Shown: in pieces, positions 29,599-40,641 of the stretch
Numbering within the stretch: the first letter of the stretch is position 1
Layout of the letters: each line of letters starts with the position of its first letter
Origin: Saprospiraceae bacterium
GTDB taxonomy: Bacteria; Bacteroidota; Bacteroidia; Chitinophagales; Saprospiraceae
NCBI GenBank assembly: GCA_016710625.1
Contig: JADJVK010000030.1
Location: 1 to 55,558 of the forward strand
Length of the DNA stretch: 55,558 nucleotides
Reading direction: 5' to 3'
Made by a program: the position numbers and the translations under genes
Notes under the pieces: generated by a model
What the model saw: the letters and a program-made list of their open reading frames with translations, nothing else
Told to the model about the DNA's origin: nothing
Databases searched by the model: none

Positions 29599-30577
29599 AT
29601 GAGTCAAATGATAGAACCAATATTAAAAGAAAACCCAGATAGATTCGTGCTATTTCCAATAGTCCACGATGATATATGGAGAATGTACAAACAATCAGAA
29701 GCTAGTTTTTGGACCGCAGAAGAAATTGATTTGCAGCAAGATTTGATTGATTGGGAAACAAAACTAACAAACGATGAAAAACATTTCATCAAACATGTCC
29801 TAGCATTCTTTGCTGCTTCGGATGGAATTGTAAATGAAAATTTAGCAGTGAATTTCATTGCTGAAGTTCAATATACAGAAGCTAAGTTCTTTTATGGTTT
29901 TCAGATTATGATGGAAAACATTCATTCTGAAACCTATTCATTACTCATTGACACATATATAAAAGACAATACTGAAAAAGACTATCTTTTGCATGCCATT
30001 GACAATTTGGAATGTGTGAAAAGAAAAGCAGATTGGGCAATGAGATGGATTCAAAATGGCTCATTTGCTGAAAGATTAGTGGCATTCGCTGCTGTGGAAG
30101 GTATATTTTTCTCTGGATCATTTTGCTCCATCTTTTGGTTGAAGAAAAGAGGATTGATGCCAGGACTAACTTTCAGCAACGAGTTGATATTCTAGAGATG
30201 AAGGAATGCACTGTGATTTCGCCTGTTTGTTATATAACAGACACGTTGAATACAAATTAGATAAGACAATAGTAAGAGATATTATTAAAGATGCTGTCGC
30301 TATTGAGAAAGAATTTGTAACTGATGCCCTACCAGTTAATCTTATTGGGATGAATTCAGAAATGATGTGTCAGTACATCGAGTTCGTTGCAGATAGATTA
30401 CTCGTTTCATTGGATTGTCCAAAAGCCTTTGATGCCGAAAACCCATTTCCTTGGATGGAAATGATTTCCCTGCAAGGCAAAACTAATTTCTTTGAAAAAA
30501 GAGTTGGTGATTATCAAAAAGCAGGAATTATGACTGAAAGAGCCAAACAAGTATTTACGTTAAATGAAGACTTTTAA
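29599..30577 (+). CDS. nrdB: Class Ia ribonucleotide reductase beta subunit, one frame change
   Basis: Supplies the tyrosyl radical for reduction of ribonucleotides to deoxyribonucleotides. Open as 29599-30195 and 30206-30577. Removing one T at about 30190-30191 joins them (FSNELISRDEGMHCDFAC) into 325 residues, the family length. Di-iron ligands and radical site are complete after correction: Asp75 in FFAASDGIVNEN, Glu106, His109 and radical Tyr113 in ENIHSETY, the Glu in AAVEGIFFSGSF, and Glu/His in SRDEGMH. The frame change falls exactly before the last ligands, so the uncorrected peptide would be inactive; for a normally essential enzyme this argues for sequence error. nrdA follows after 104 bases. 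Confidence 0.95.
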
Positions 30578-30681
30578 ATTAAAAAAATTAATCAAGCTTA
30601 CATAGTATTTTAAATCTTAATTTTTTTTAACCAAAACCATTCGTATCAATCAATTTTTTAAAGTAGAAACCACGAATTTGT

Positions 30682-33153
30682 ATGCAAGTAATTAAAAGAA
30701 GCGGGCTGTCTGAAGAAGTAAGCTTTGACAAAATAACAGCCAGAATAAAGAAATTATGTTACGGCCTTGACGAAAGATATGTCGATTATATCGAAATATC
30801 TAAAAAGGTAATTCAAGGGCTTTATGACGGTGTACCCACTACCGAATTAGATAATTTAGCTGCAGAAACAGCTGCTACGATGGCTGCACAACATCCTGAC
30901 AATGCCCTTTTGGCTGCTAGGATTGCAGTTTCTAATCTCCATAAAAATACCAATAAATCTTTCTCGAAAGTTATAAAAGATTTATACAATCACGTTGATC
31001 CAATTACCAATGAAAAGGCTGGATTAATTAGTGATGAGTGTTATAAAACAGTTCAAAAATATAAAGAAAAATTAGACTCTGCTATAATTTATGACAGAGA
31101 CTATGATTTCGATTACTTCGGTTTTAAAACTTTAGAAAAATCTTATTTACTTCGATTGAATAATGTGGTAGTGGAAAGACCACAGCAATTACTGATGAGA
31201 GTAGCTGTAGGAATCCACAATGACAATATTGATAAAGTTATTGAAACTTACAATATGATGTCTGAAAAGTGGTTCATTCATGCCACTCCTACTCTATTCA
31301 ATGCAGGTACACCGAAGCCTCAACTATCCTCTTGTTTTTTACTTTCGATGACGGAAGATTCCATATCTGGAATTTTTGAAACATTAGGAAGATGTGCTAA
31401 AATCTCTCAATCTGCTGGAGGAATTGGTTTGAGCATTCACAATATTCGTTCAAAGGGTAGTTATATAAAAGGTACTGGTGGAACTTCTAATGGAATCATA
31501 CCAATGCTTAAAGTATATAATGATACAGCAAGATACGTGGACCAAGGTGGCGGAAAAAGAAAAGGTGCTTTTGCAGTATATTTAGAGCCATGGCACTCAG
31601 ACATTTTTGATTTTCTTGAATTGAAGAAAAATCACGGTAAAGAGGAATTGAGAGCAAGAGATTTATTCTACGCTATGTGGATTCCAGATTTATTCATGCA
31701 AAGAGTTGAAGAAGATGCAAATTGGTCTTTATTCTGCCCAAATGAGTGCCCAGGATTGTACGACACCTATGGAGGGGAATTTGAAGCATTATATCACAAA
31801 TACGAATCTGAAGGAAAGGCAAGAAAAGTAATCAAAGCTCAAGAGCTATGGTTTGCCATTCTAGAATCACAAATCGAAACTGGAACACCATACATTTTAT
31901 ATAAAGATGCCTGCAACAAAAAATCGAACCAAAAGAATTTGGGTACGATTCGATCTAGTAATCTTTGTACTGAAATTTTAGAATATACATCGAAAGATGA
32001 AGTGGCGGTTTGTAATTTAGCTTCCATCAATCTATCCAAGTTCGTTTTGAATGCTGGAAAATTTGATTTCAATAAATTGTATGATGTAACTAGAACGGTC
32101 ACAAGAAATTTAAACAAAGTTATTGATGTCAATTATTATCCAATAATTGAAGCACAAAATTCGAATACAAGACATAGACCGATTGGAATTGGGGTGCAAG
32201 GATTAGCTGATGCATTTATCATGATGCGGTTTCCGTTTGATAGTGAAGAAGCTAGACAATTGAACAAAGATATTTTTGAAACAATATACTTTGCTGCAAT
32301 GTCAGAATCTTGCCAGTTAGCAAAAGAGCAAGGTGCCTACCAAAGTTTTGAAGGGTCACCAACTAGCAAAGGCATTTTCCAATACGATTTATGGAATGTA
32401 ACACCTAGTAACAGATGGGATTGGGCGTCTTTAAAAGAAGCTGTAAAAACAAATGGTTTAAGAAACAGCTTATTAGTAGCTCCAATGCCAACTGCATCTA
32501 CATCTCAGATATTGGGAAATAATGAATGTTTTGAGCCATATACTTCGAATATTTATACAAGAAGAACCTTATCAGGAGAATATATTGTAGTAAATAAGCA
32601 TTTATTAAAAGATTTGATTGGTTTAGGACTTTGGTGTGAAGAATTGAGAGAAATCTTAATAGCAGCCAATGGTTCTGTACAAAACATAGAAGGTATTCCA
32701 CAGGATATCAAGGACTTGTATAAAACTGCTTACGAAATTAAGCAAAAAGTTATTATAGATCAAGCAGCAGATAGAGGTGCTTACATCTGTCAATCTCAAA
32801 GCTTAAATTTATTCATGGAGAATCCAAACTTTGGAAAATTATCTTCCATGCATTTCTATGGTTGGAAGCAAGGCTTGAAAACAGGAATGTACTATTTAAG
32901 ATCAAAATCTGCAACAGACCCAATTAAATTCACATTGAGTGCGAAACACCAACAAAAATTTGTTGCAACTCCGTCTTCAATTATGACGAATAAAGAATCT
33001 GTACCTACATCATCAGTGGTAAGTGATATTCCTAGTACGAACTTATCTACTAGTAATTACAAACCAACTGTTGTAGCCGAAACAGCACAAGATGAATATC
33101 CAGAAGGATTCACATGTACGATGGAAGAAGGCTGTTTGATGTGTGGTAGTTAA
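30682..33153 (+). CDS. nrdA: Class Ia ribonucleoside-diphosphate reductase alpha subunit
   Basis: The catalytic subunit, 823 residues, intact. Residues 1-90 are an ATP-cone allosteric domain (MQVIKRSGLSEEVSFDKITA), which switches the enzyme off by dATP. The barrel shows the substrate cysteine in PKPQLSSCFLLSM (~210), the SAGGIGLSIHNIRSKGSYI loop, the NLCTEILEYTS region with Asn-Cys-Glu catalytic residues (~432), and PMPTASTSQILGNNECFEPYT near 600. The C-terminal swinging arm ends CTMEEGCLMCGS, with the CxxC pair that is re-reduced by thioredoxin or glutaredoxin. A Ser/Thr-rich linker of ~60 residues precedes the tail. Operon with nrdB; the hairpin terminator at 33180 closes it. Confidence 0.97.
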   Translation: MQVIKRSGLSEEVSFDKITARIKKLCYGLDERYVDYIEISKKVIQGLYDGVPTTELDNLAAETAATMAAQHPDNALLAARIAVSNLHKNTNKSFSKVIKDLYNHVDPITNEKAGLISDECYKTVQKYKEKLDSAIIYDRDYDFDYFGFKTLEKSYLLRLNNVVVERPQQLLMRVAVGIHNDNIDKVIETYNMMSEKWFIHATPTLFNAGTPKPQLSSCFLLSMTEDSISGIFETLGRCAKISQSAGGIGLSIHNIRSKGSYIKGTGGTSNGIIPMLKVYNDTARYVDQGGGKRKGAFAVYLEPWHSDIFDFLELKKNHGKEELRARDLFYAMWIPDLFMQRVEEDANWSLFCPNECPGLYDTYGGEFEALYHKYESEGKARKVIKAQELWFAILESQIETGTPYILYKDACNKKSNQKNLGTIRSSNLCTEILEYTSKDEVAVCNLASINLSKFVLNAGKFDFNKLYDVTRTVTRNLNKVIDVNYYPIIEAQNSNTRHRPIGIGVQGLADAFIMMRFPFDSEEARQLNKDIFETIYFAAMSESCQLAKEQGAYQSFEGSPTSKGIFQYDLWNVTPSNRWDWASLKEAVKTNGLRNSLLVAPMPTASTSQILGNNECFEPYTSNIYTRRTLSGEYIVVNKHLLKDLIGLGLWCEELREILIAANGSVQNIEGIPQDIKDLYKTAYEIKQKVIIDQAADRGAYICQSQSLNLFMENPNFGKLSSMHFYGWKQGLKTGMYYLRSKSATDPIKFTLSAKHQQKFVATPSSIMTNKESVPTSSVVSDIPSTNLSTSNYKPTVVAETAQDEYPEGFTCTMEEGCLMCGS

Positions 33154-33179
33154 AATATCCAATAAATTAGCTGTCAACG

Positions 33180-33218
33180 ACCGATACTTTGAGAAAAGCT
33201 CAAGGTATCGGTTTTTTT
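33180..33218 (+). terminator. Terminator of the nrdBA unit
   Basis: A 14-bp stem ACCGATACTTTGAG (33180-33193) and CTCAAGGTATCGGT (33199-33212), with one G-T pair, is followed by a run of seven Ts. Confidence 0.85.
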
Positions 33219-33325
33219 ATGCAAAAAAAATGGTTATTTACCTATGTAAACAACCATTCACACTATGGAAAATGAATTATCATATTGACAATCAAAAACC
33301 AAAGTATTTATCAACTAATTTTAAA

Positions 33326-33634
33326 TTATGCTTTGATAACACTATTTTCTACTCCAAATGCATTTGCAACGAAACTATCAGCTTCAAGATCATTCATCCA
33401 ATTAGTAGCGTCTAACAAATATCTGAATTCATAATCTTTTCCAACTGGCAAGTCAATGCTACCTTTGAAAACACCATCTTTAGCTTTTTTCAACTCAAGT
33501 GCTTCGTTCAAATTCCAGTTGTTAAAATCACCTAAAACAGCAACTTTTTCAGCTTTATTAATTTCGTTCAAATCTAATGCGAAAGAAACCTTACAAACAG
33601 GTTTAGTTTTTGAAAATACTTTTTTGATACTCAT
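33326..33634 (-). CDS. CBM48/AMPK1-type glycogen-binding domain protein
   Basis: A small single-domain protein. The open frame allows a start at 33661, but ATG 33634 (MSIKKVFSKTKPVCKVSFAL) gives the usual 102-residue form. The core KVAVLGDFNNWNLNEALELK, DGVFKGSIDLPVGKDYEFRY and LLDATNWMNDLEAD is typical of the isoamylase early-set/AMPK beta domain, which binds alpha-glucans such as glycogen. Solo proteins of this kind are common in Bacteroidota; the role (glycogen targeting or regulation) is not known. Convergent with nrdA; about 110 bases between its stop and the nrdA terminator. Confidence 0.85.
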   Translation of the reverse strand: MSIKKVFSKTKPVCKVSFALDLNEINKAEKVAVLGDFNNWNLNEALELKKAKDGVFKGSIDLPVGKDYEFRYLLDATNWMNDLEADSFVANAFGVENSVIKA

Positions 33635-34070
33635 GATTGATATGTAATTTAATAATTTCACACAAAGATATAGGTATAAGTATCAGAAAATCAAATTTTT
33701 ACACATATTAATAAAAATAGTAATGTTTTGCCAATGAAATTAACCATTTGATTATCAATTATTTAAAAAATCAAATTTTGTCAATCATCAACTACGCCAA
33801 ATATCCTATTTTAAGCCTTATTAAATTGGAAAAATAATTTTTTTTGAAAAATAATTAAAATTATAAATTATTAAGAAAATCCAAAAAAGTTAAGACTATG
33901 TTTTATATTACAAATTAGTTAATAAATTATTAATAAATTTTGTAAAAATTTTAACTTAATTACAATATAAAACACATAAAACTCCTTTATATGAACCATA
34001 ATCAAACTTTTTACGTTGAAAATTAACTATTTAAATTTAGGAACTATTTTTCACATAAATACACGTTACA
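33635..34070. other. AT-rich intergenic region, no gene seen
   Basis: About 436 bases, over 75% A+T by eye, between the divergent CBM48 gene and the S8 protease. I see no ORF, RNA gene or hairpin with a T tract. It probably holds the promoters of both flanking genes, but I could not point to convincing elements. Confidence 0.4.
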
Positions 34071-35997
34071 ATGTTTAACTTTTTTTCGAAGTAATTTTAA
34101 ATATATAAATGATAGAAAAATTGCTAAAAGTTATTTTATTCTAATAAGCTATATATTTATTATTGTATTATATAATAATTCAACAATCAGTGCACAAAAC
34201 AATATTGAATATTCCACCAATTCTTTAATCATCAAACCAAAAGAAAATTTTACAACAGATTTTCAAAAATATCTTCCAAATCAATTGTTAATTTCAAATA
34301 TTGAAAAAATAAATAAAAATTTAAAAGACAATTATTATAAAATTGAATATAATTCGAAAATCAATGATTTAGATATTCAGAAAGAATTAATTGAAGCAAC
34401 AAATAAATTTGAAAAAGTTGAAAAGGAAGCTATTGGGAGTGGCACATTTTCTACTAATGACCCAGAATTTTACAATCAATGGTATTTAAAAAACGATGGG
34501 AACTTTCCATTAAGTCCATCCAAATTAGGTGCAGACATCAATATAGAAAATGCATGGAATATAACTACAGGAAATGAAAGTACGATTGTAGCCATAATAG
34601 ACAGTGGTTGCAAATTAGATTCTGAAGAATTTGAAGGCAGAATATGGAAAAATCCAGGAGAAATAGATGGAAACAATATTGATGACGACAATAACGGTTA
34701 TATTGATGATATGAATGGTTGGAATTTTATTGCTAATAATAATATTCTATTAGATGATAATGGTCATGGCACATTCAATACAGGGCTTATTGGTGCAAAT
34801 TCAAATAATAATATTGGAATTTCTGGAATAAATTGGAAATGCAAATTAATGATTCTAAAAGGATTAAATAGTGCAAATACTGGAAACGTAACTTCCTGGT
34901 CACAAGCTATTTATTATGCAGTTAATAATGGAGCACAAATTATAAATCTTTCATTAGGGACATATGGTACTTCTAGCTTACTTCAAAACGCAATTGAATA
35001 TGCAATACAAAACGGAGTAATTGTGGTAGCTAGTATGGGAAATTTAAACAATAATTATATTTTATACCCAGCTGGATATGCAGATGTGGTTGCAGTGGGA
35101 GCAACAAATCCGAATGATTATAGAGCAATATGGGGAACTTTTTCTGGTAGTAATTTCGGAAATCATATTTCAGTAACAGCACCTGGTGAAAATATTCTGA
35201 GCTTCGACAATAATGGAAATTATGTATTTAGAAGCGGCACTTCAACTGCAACTGCTATAACAACAGGGACAATATCTTTACTCAAAGGTTACTTTACAGA
35301 AAAATCAAATAAAGAAATAAAATCAATTTTATACAATTCTGCTAATGATACTATCGGAAATCCAAATGAAGATATAATTGGATGGGATCAATATTATGGA
35401 TATGGAAGAATTAACGCATTTAAATCATTGAATTCATCAATATTAGCTTTAGAAATAGATGACTTTTACGGGAACAATATTCATAATAAAAATGAAATAT
35501 TTTGGAAAACAAATAAAAATAATTCCAAAAATGTAGTTTACAATTTAGAAAGGAGCATCGACACCAAAAATTGGGAAGTAATTTATTCATCAGCAGTTAC
35601 AAATCAAGATATTATAAAATATATTGATTTAAATCCATTTCCTATTGTCACATATTACAGATTAAATATTGCAAATTTTGATGGAGAATCACAATATTCT
35701 AATATTATTTATTTAAAAAATAAAAATAAAAGTACCATTGTTGCAAAAATTCTTAATAATATAATATTATCAAATCAATTAACCGTAAATATATTTTCTG
35801 AGTCAGAAAAAACCATACATTTAAAAGTCTATGATACAAAAGGAATTGAACATAAGCAAATTAAGTACTTCTGCAATATTGGCAGTAGTGTTATTCAAAT
35901 AGATACTGAAAATTATAATAGTGGCAATTATTTTATAACAATACAAGACTTATCAAATCAATTAATAACTTTACCATTCATAGTATCGAGATATTAA
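34071..35997 (+). CDS. S8 (subtilisin-like) serine protease with T9SS type A sorting domain, start disturbed
   Basis: The frame is open from 34027 to 35997 but has no in-frame ATG before the catalytic domain; TTG 34285 would cut off the leader. ATG 34071 enters the frame if one T is removed from the T7 run 34080-34086, giving a basic N-terminus, a hydrophobic helix and TISAQ as signal cleavage site, about 641 residues. Catalytic residues are visible: Asp in IVAIIDSGCKLD (codon at 34600), His in DDNGHGTFNTGLIGA (34765), oxyanion Asn region ASMGNLNN, and Ser in RSGTSTATAITTG (35242), where the usual GTSMAAP is changed. A beta domain (~455-545) and a sorting domain (IHLKVYDTKGIEHKQ, YNSGNYFITIQDL) follow. 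Secreted endopeptidase. Confidence 0.85.
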
Positions 35998-36049
35998 TAA
36001 AAAATTATAAAAACATTAAAATATGTTTCAAATTAAATAAACAATTTGT

Positions 36050-36057
36050 TAATTTTG
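36050..36057 (+). promoter_or_regulatory. Putative promoter of the reprolysin-like protease
   Basis: TAATTTTG matches TAnnTTTG; a TTTC at 36026-36029 lies 20 bases upstream and may act as a weak -33 box. The start codon is 34 bases downstream. Confidence 0.45.
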
Positions 36058-36091
36058 TGTTTTATTTATTTCATTAAATTAACACAATACA

Positions 36092-39000
36092 ATGTTACCA
36101 AATTTACGAAAATCAATCACTATTTTATGCTTAATTATTTCTATTACTCAATTATTTTCACAACAAAATTTTTGGCAACCTCAAAAACTAGAAGAATATA
36201 ATCAACGCCAATCTAGGAATGAAAATAACCTACCAAATAGCTATCAACTATTTAGATTGTCTTTTTCAGATATCAAAACAGAATTATTAAAAACTTCGTT
36301 ATCTAAAAATTTAAATTCGATAAAAGATAGTAGAATCAGTCTATTAATACCTATGCCAGATGGTTCTTTTGAGGATTTTTATATTGCTGAAGACCCAATC
36401 TTATCTAATGAAACTGCAATCTTACTCCCAAATGTAAAGACCTATGAAGGTCAATCAATGAAAAATCCTAATTTATATATTCGATTTACAATATCACCTT
36501 TAGGCTTTAATGGTATCATTGTTGGTCACGAAAATGGTAGAATATATTTATCTCCCTATAATTTCGGTGAAAATGAAATACATATAATCAATTATGAAAA
36601 AGATGAAAAACAAGAATTTAACAACACAAAATGTGGGCAAAATTCATCAATTGATAATTCTGTTGACGAAATAAAAGAAGTTTTAAAAAATAGTGGACAA
36701 AGAGCAGGCGATTGTCAACTTCGTACATATAAAATGGCTGTAGCCTCAACTGGAGAATATACTCAAGCTGCTGGCTCTCAAGCATCAGCTCAAGCACAAA
36801 TCACTTCTACAATAAACAACATAATTACTACTTTTAAAAAAGAATTATCAATAACATTTACTTTAGTTTTAGAAAATTCAATAACTTTTCCTGACCCTGT
36901 TACCGACCCATATCCTACAATAACAACTGGTCCAGATGCTGCATATCTATCAACAAACCATACTACTTTAGTTTCAAATTTATCTGGTGGTTCAGCAGCA
37001 TTTGATCTTGGACATGTATTCCATAAAGGTTGGGGAGCTGCTGGCTTGTGTACTGGATGTGGGAGTTGGCAAGGATTAGCTGGAGTCTCAGTAGTTTGTG
37101 ATGGAAGCAATAAAGGAAGAGCAGCTAGTGGAGGAGAAGTAGGTGGGAGTTCAGCACCTCCAATGGGTCCAAACTTTGAAGGAGTAGTAGCTCATGAAAT
37201 TGGTCATCAATTTTCAGCATTACATACTCAATCATTAACTTCTTGTCAATTTTCAAATAATGGTTATGAAATTGTAGCAGGTTCAACACTTATGGGATAT
37301 GGTACTAGTTGCACAATAAATTATAATGCAAAAGATTATTATATGCATGCTAGAACTTTATCACAAATTTCAACTTTTATGATCTCATCGACATGTGCTA
37401 GTATATCAAGTACAGGAAATTCAGCACCTACTGTTACAGTTGCAAGTAATAACTATAGTATTCCTGCAGGCTCATATTTTGAACTTACTTCCACAGGAAA
37501 CGACACAAATGGTGATGCAATAACATATAATTGGGAACAATATGATATTGGTTCAATGTCAACATGGCCAACATCTACTGCAATTAATGGACCAACATAT
37601 AGATCATTTCCTTCATCAACAAGCCCAAAAAGAACATTTCCGAATATCCAAAAATTATTAACTAACACTTTAACTAATTCTGGGGAAGTAGTTCCTACAG
37701 TTGAACGTAATTTAAAGTTTAGATGTACAGTAAGAGACAATGCTATTTCTGGCGGATGTTCAAGTGAAGTAGATGTAGATATTACATTAAATAGTACTGC
37801 TCCATTAAATATTACATCTTTTAATTCTTCAACATCTTGGTTTGTTGGTGATTCTAAAACAATTACATGGGATGCTGGAGGATCAACTAGTAGTGGAAAT
37901 TGCTCAAATGTTAATATATTATATACAATTAATAATGGAGCAACTTGGACAACTTGGATTTCAAATACTGCAAATGATGGTACAGAAAATTTAACAGTTC
38001 CAAATGAATTAACTAATACTTTTAGATTTAAAATTGAATGTGTACGAGATGCAACTTTAACAATTTTTGATGTTAATAATGCAAATATTACTATTTTAGC
38101 AACTTGTGCTCCACCAGCATCAACAGTCACTCCAAATGCTCCAATTACAGCTACAGAAGGAAATTCCGCCTTAATTTTTGTTCATCTGGAAATTTTTGGG
38201 GCATTGGGAACAGAAACAGAACAACAACAAATAGTGATCCAACATCAAATGATTGCAGTATTGAACACTACTAATAACTCTTGTCAAGCATTTGGTACTA
38301 ATCCAAATTATCATACTTATAAATTTAGAGTATCAAGTAGTGGCTCAGTACAATAACTGTAAGTGGAAGTAGTGTTTTTGCAACTTTATATACCCCATCA
38401 TTTGTTCCTGCATCTGTTTGTACCAACTTCCTAACATCAAGTGCAGCTTATCCAGTTCTGAAATGTATTTAAAATGATTTAACTGCAAAACTAACCAATG
38501 TGTCAAGATTATGAAATAAGAGTGAGCCATTTATACAGTCAAGTAGGTGCATATACGTTACATTTCCATCACCAGCTTTTAAAAGTTAAACTACTTCTGG
38601 TTATGGATATATTTATGTTATTGTAAATAATACTACAAATAATATAGTAGCAATACAAGCAACTACAAATCTTACCAATCCCACTACTTTTCCAGCTGGC
38701 TCTTACAATGTATATGGTTTAAGCTATATTTCAGGTACAAACTTAAACACTTATATTGGTAGCTTATATTCGAATTTAGTATCAGACATTTCAAACAATT
38801 CAATATGTGCAGCAGTAAGTACCAACTTTGTGCCAGTAACGATTACCTCTGGTGGGCAATTTCCTGTTGAATTAACTAGTTTTACTGCAAGATATCAAGA
38901 TAAAATTAGTAAACTAAATTGGGTGACTGAATCGGAGAAAGATAGTAAAGGCTTTAATATTGAAAGGTCAATTAATGGTAGTGATTTTGAGAACATTGGA

Positions 39001-39414
39001 TTTGTTGCATCAAGTGGAAATTCGTATATTCGAAAAAATTATAACTTTAATGATACTAAAGTTAATGATTTAAAATCAAAAATAGTTTATTATAGATTAA
39101 ATCAAATTGATTTCAATAACGATTCTGAATTATCAGAAATAGTATCTGTACAAATACCATTTGAGGAAGAAATAAAGGTTTACCCAAATCCTACATCAGA
39201 TAAGTTAATTATTGAAATTGGAGAATCAGTTCCTGATTTTTTCAATATTTCTATTTATGATATTTCTGGAAGATTAATTATTGACTATGATGCTGAAAAA
39301 AGAAATTTTAGCAAACTTGATATAGATATCAAAGATATTACTACTGGAATATATTTCATCAAATTGAAAGCAAATGAACAAATAATATTTGCAGATAAGA
39401 TTATAAAAAAGTAA
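36092..39414 (+). CDS. Reprolysin-like (M12B) zinc metalloprotease, T9SS type A; 3' half heavily frame-damaged
   Basis: The first 754 codons are open (36092-38356). Signal peptide ends QLFSQ (~24), then a pro-region (~25-200). The metzincin site HEIGHQFSALH is at 368-378 with the Met-turn TLMGYGTS near 406, so a secreted zinc endopeptidase. An Ig/cadherin-like domain (~435-560) and PKD-like parts follow. Between 38170 and 38590 the frame changes at least five times (near 38174, 38273, 38345, 38498, 38560) and in-frame stops stand at 38470 and 38587. Reading through gives sensible text such as CSSGNFWGIGNRNRTTT, ITVSGSSVFATLYTP and CQDYEIRVSHLYSQVGAYT. From 38590 to 39414 the frame is open again and ends with VKVYPNPTSDKL-type sorting motifs (KVYPNPTSDKLIIE, ITTGIYFIKLKANEQ). 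Could be a true pseudogene or a poorly resolved stretch. Confidence 0.8.
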
Positions 39415-39472
39415 TTGGTGTTATAAAATATTTAAAATAACTTTTTTCAACTAAATTTTTATAAACCAAAAA

Positions 39473-39522
39473 AATTGGAAACACCTAGGTAATTAACTGA
39501 GGTGTTTCCAATTACTTTTTGA
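39473..39522 (+). terminator. Terminator after the reprolysin-like gene
   Basis: A perfect 14-bp stem AATTGGAAACACCT (39473-39486) and AGGTGTTTCCAATT (39500-39513), with a 13-base loop, is followed by ACTTTTT. Confidence 0.88.
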
Positions 39523-39649
39523 TTAAAACTTAAAATTTTAGTAAATCAAAAATCATTAATTGCAAACTAATAATTTTTATACGAAAAAAAGTATATATTT
39601 TTTCAAGCTAATTTAAGAATTTAAAATTCATAAAAACATTAAATGCCCC

Positions 39650-40199
39650 TTATTCTTTCTCGGTTTTATCATTCTTCAATCGCAATCTATCAATTGTATA
39701 GGCAGAATAATCCCAGAAGTCAACACAAAGCGGTTTGATATAATCCGTTGCCAACTTTGCATTAGATGGTAATTTCATCAAATAAGGATAAGTAATCGAT
39801 TTATTTGCGACCTCCTTGTTGATTAGTTTTGATTGAGTAGAAAACCAAATAAGCAAACTATAAAATAATAAAAGAACAAAACTGAATAAACCACCACCAG
39901 CAATCTGATTAATCGAATTGATATTCAATGATTTAAAGGTGTTCTCTACCCCTCTAGCTAAAAGTCTTAATAAAAAACCAGCACCTACAAAAGTTAATAA
40001 AAAAGCAGCGATAAATAAGGTTGGTGATTTGCTGGTGAGTGCATTTTCCAAGATTTTAACTACACCTGGAGTAAACTTTACAGATAATAAAAATCCTAAT
40101 AGAATACCAATAATATTAAAAACCGTTTTAATGATTCCTTTGGTATAACCTAAATAAAAACCATAACCCTCCGATGGCAATTGCTAAAAGATCTATCAT
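39650..40199 (-). CDS. cvpA: CvpA family membrane protein, one frame change near the start
   Basis: CvpA-like proteins are small inner-membrane proteins linked to colicin V production and envelope homeostasis. From ATG 40199 the reading MIDLLAIAIGG continues correctly only if one G is removed from the GGG run at 40167-40169, giving YGFYLGYTKGIIKTVFNIIG and 182 residues; this matches the typical 'DllllxxxxxxgxxkGfikxvfxlxg' start of the family, which the uncorrected frame lacks. About four membrane helices (~1-17, 25-43, 62-84, 105-125) and a charged C-terminus ending NDKTEKE. Third gene of folE-ferredoxin-cvpA, 91 bases after the ferredoxin stop. Confidence 0.85.
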
Positions 40200-40290
40200 T
40201 CGAATTTAAATTAAATTCAAAATTACTATCTTTTGATTACATATCAAAAAATTATATATAAATAAGGTAAATATTTAGACGAATAAAGTA

Positions 40291-40638
40291 TTATAAATGA
40301 AGCTTTTCCTTCCTTTTCAATAAGGTTTCTTCACTTTCTCTTCTATCTGGATCTGGCACACAACAATCTACTGGACAAACTGCAGCACATTGAGGTTCTT
40401 CATGAAAACCAACACATTCGGTGCATTTATCAGGCACAATAAAATAATATTCGTTAGAAATTGGCATTTGTCTTTGTTTCGCATCTACTTCTTTACCATT
40501 CTCTAAAGTGTACATACCCGTTACAGTATTTCCATCAGAGATTGACCACTCAACACCACCTTCATAAATTGCATTATTCGGGCATTCCGGTTCACATGCC
40601 CCACAATTTATACATTCATCCGTTATAATAATTGCCAT
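40291..40638 (-). CDS. 4Fe-4S dicluster ferredoxin
   Basis: A 115-residue electron carrier with two [4Fe-4S] motifs: CINCGACEPECPNNAI at residues 9-24 (CxxCxxCxxxCP) and CTECVGFHEEPQCAAVCPVDCC near 73-94 (CxxCx8CxxxCP; quoted as CTECVGFHEEPQ and CAAVCPVDCC). The insert between the clusters (~28-70) is longer than in classical 2[4Fe-4S] ferredoxins and resembles the Allochromatium/Bacteroidota type. It starts three bases after the folE stop, so the two are co-transcribed. Its redox partner is not indicated by the neighbours. Confidence 0.92.
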   Translation of the reverse strand: MAIIITDECINCGACEPECPNNAIYEGGVEWSISDGNTVTGMYTLENGKEVDAKQRQMPISNEYYFIVPDKCTECVGFHEEPQCAAVCPVDCCVPDPDRRESEETLLKRKEKLHL

Positions 40639-40641
40639 TTT

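Noticed and set aside
30185..30200. Programmed ribosomal frameshift in nrdB
   Set aside because: No slippery heptamer or downstream pseudoknot, NrdB is never known to use one, and similar breaks are found in many unrelated genes here.
37453..38130. 225-codon open frame on the minus strand
   Set aside because: Antisense to the reprolysin-like protease, Val/Leu/Pro-rich shadow without start context or known motif.
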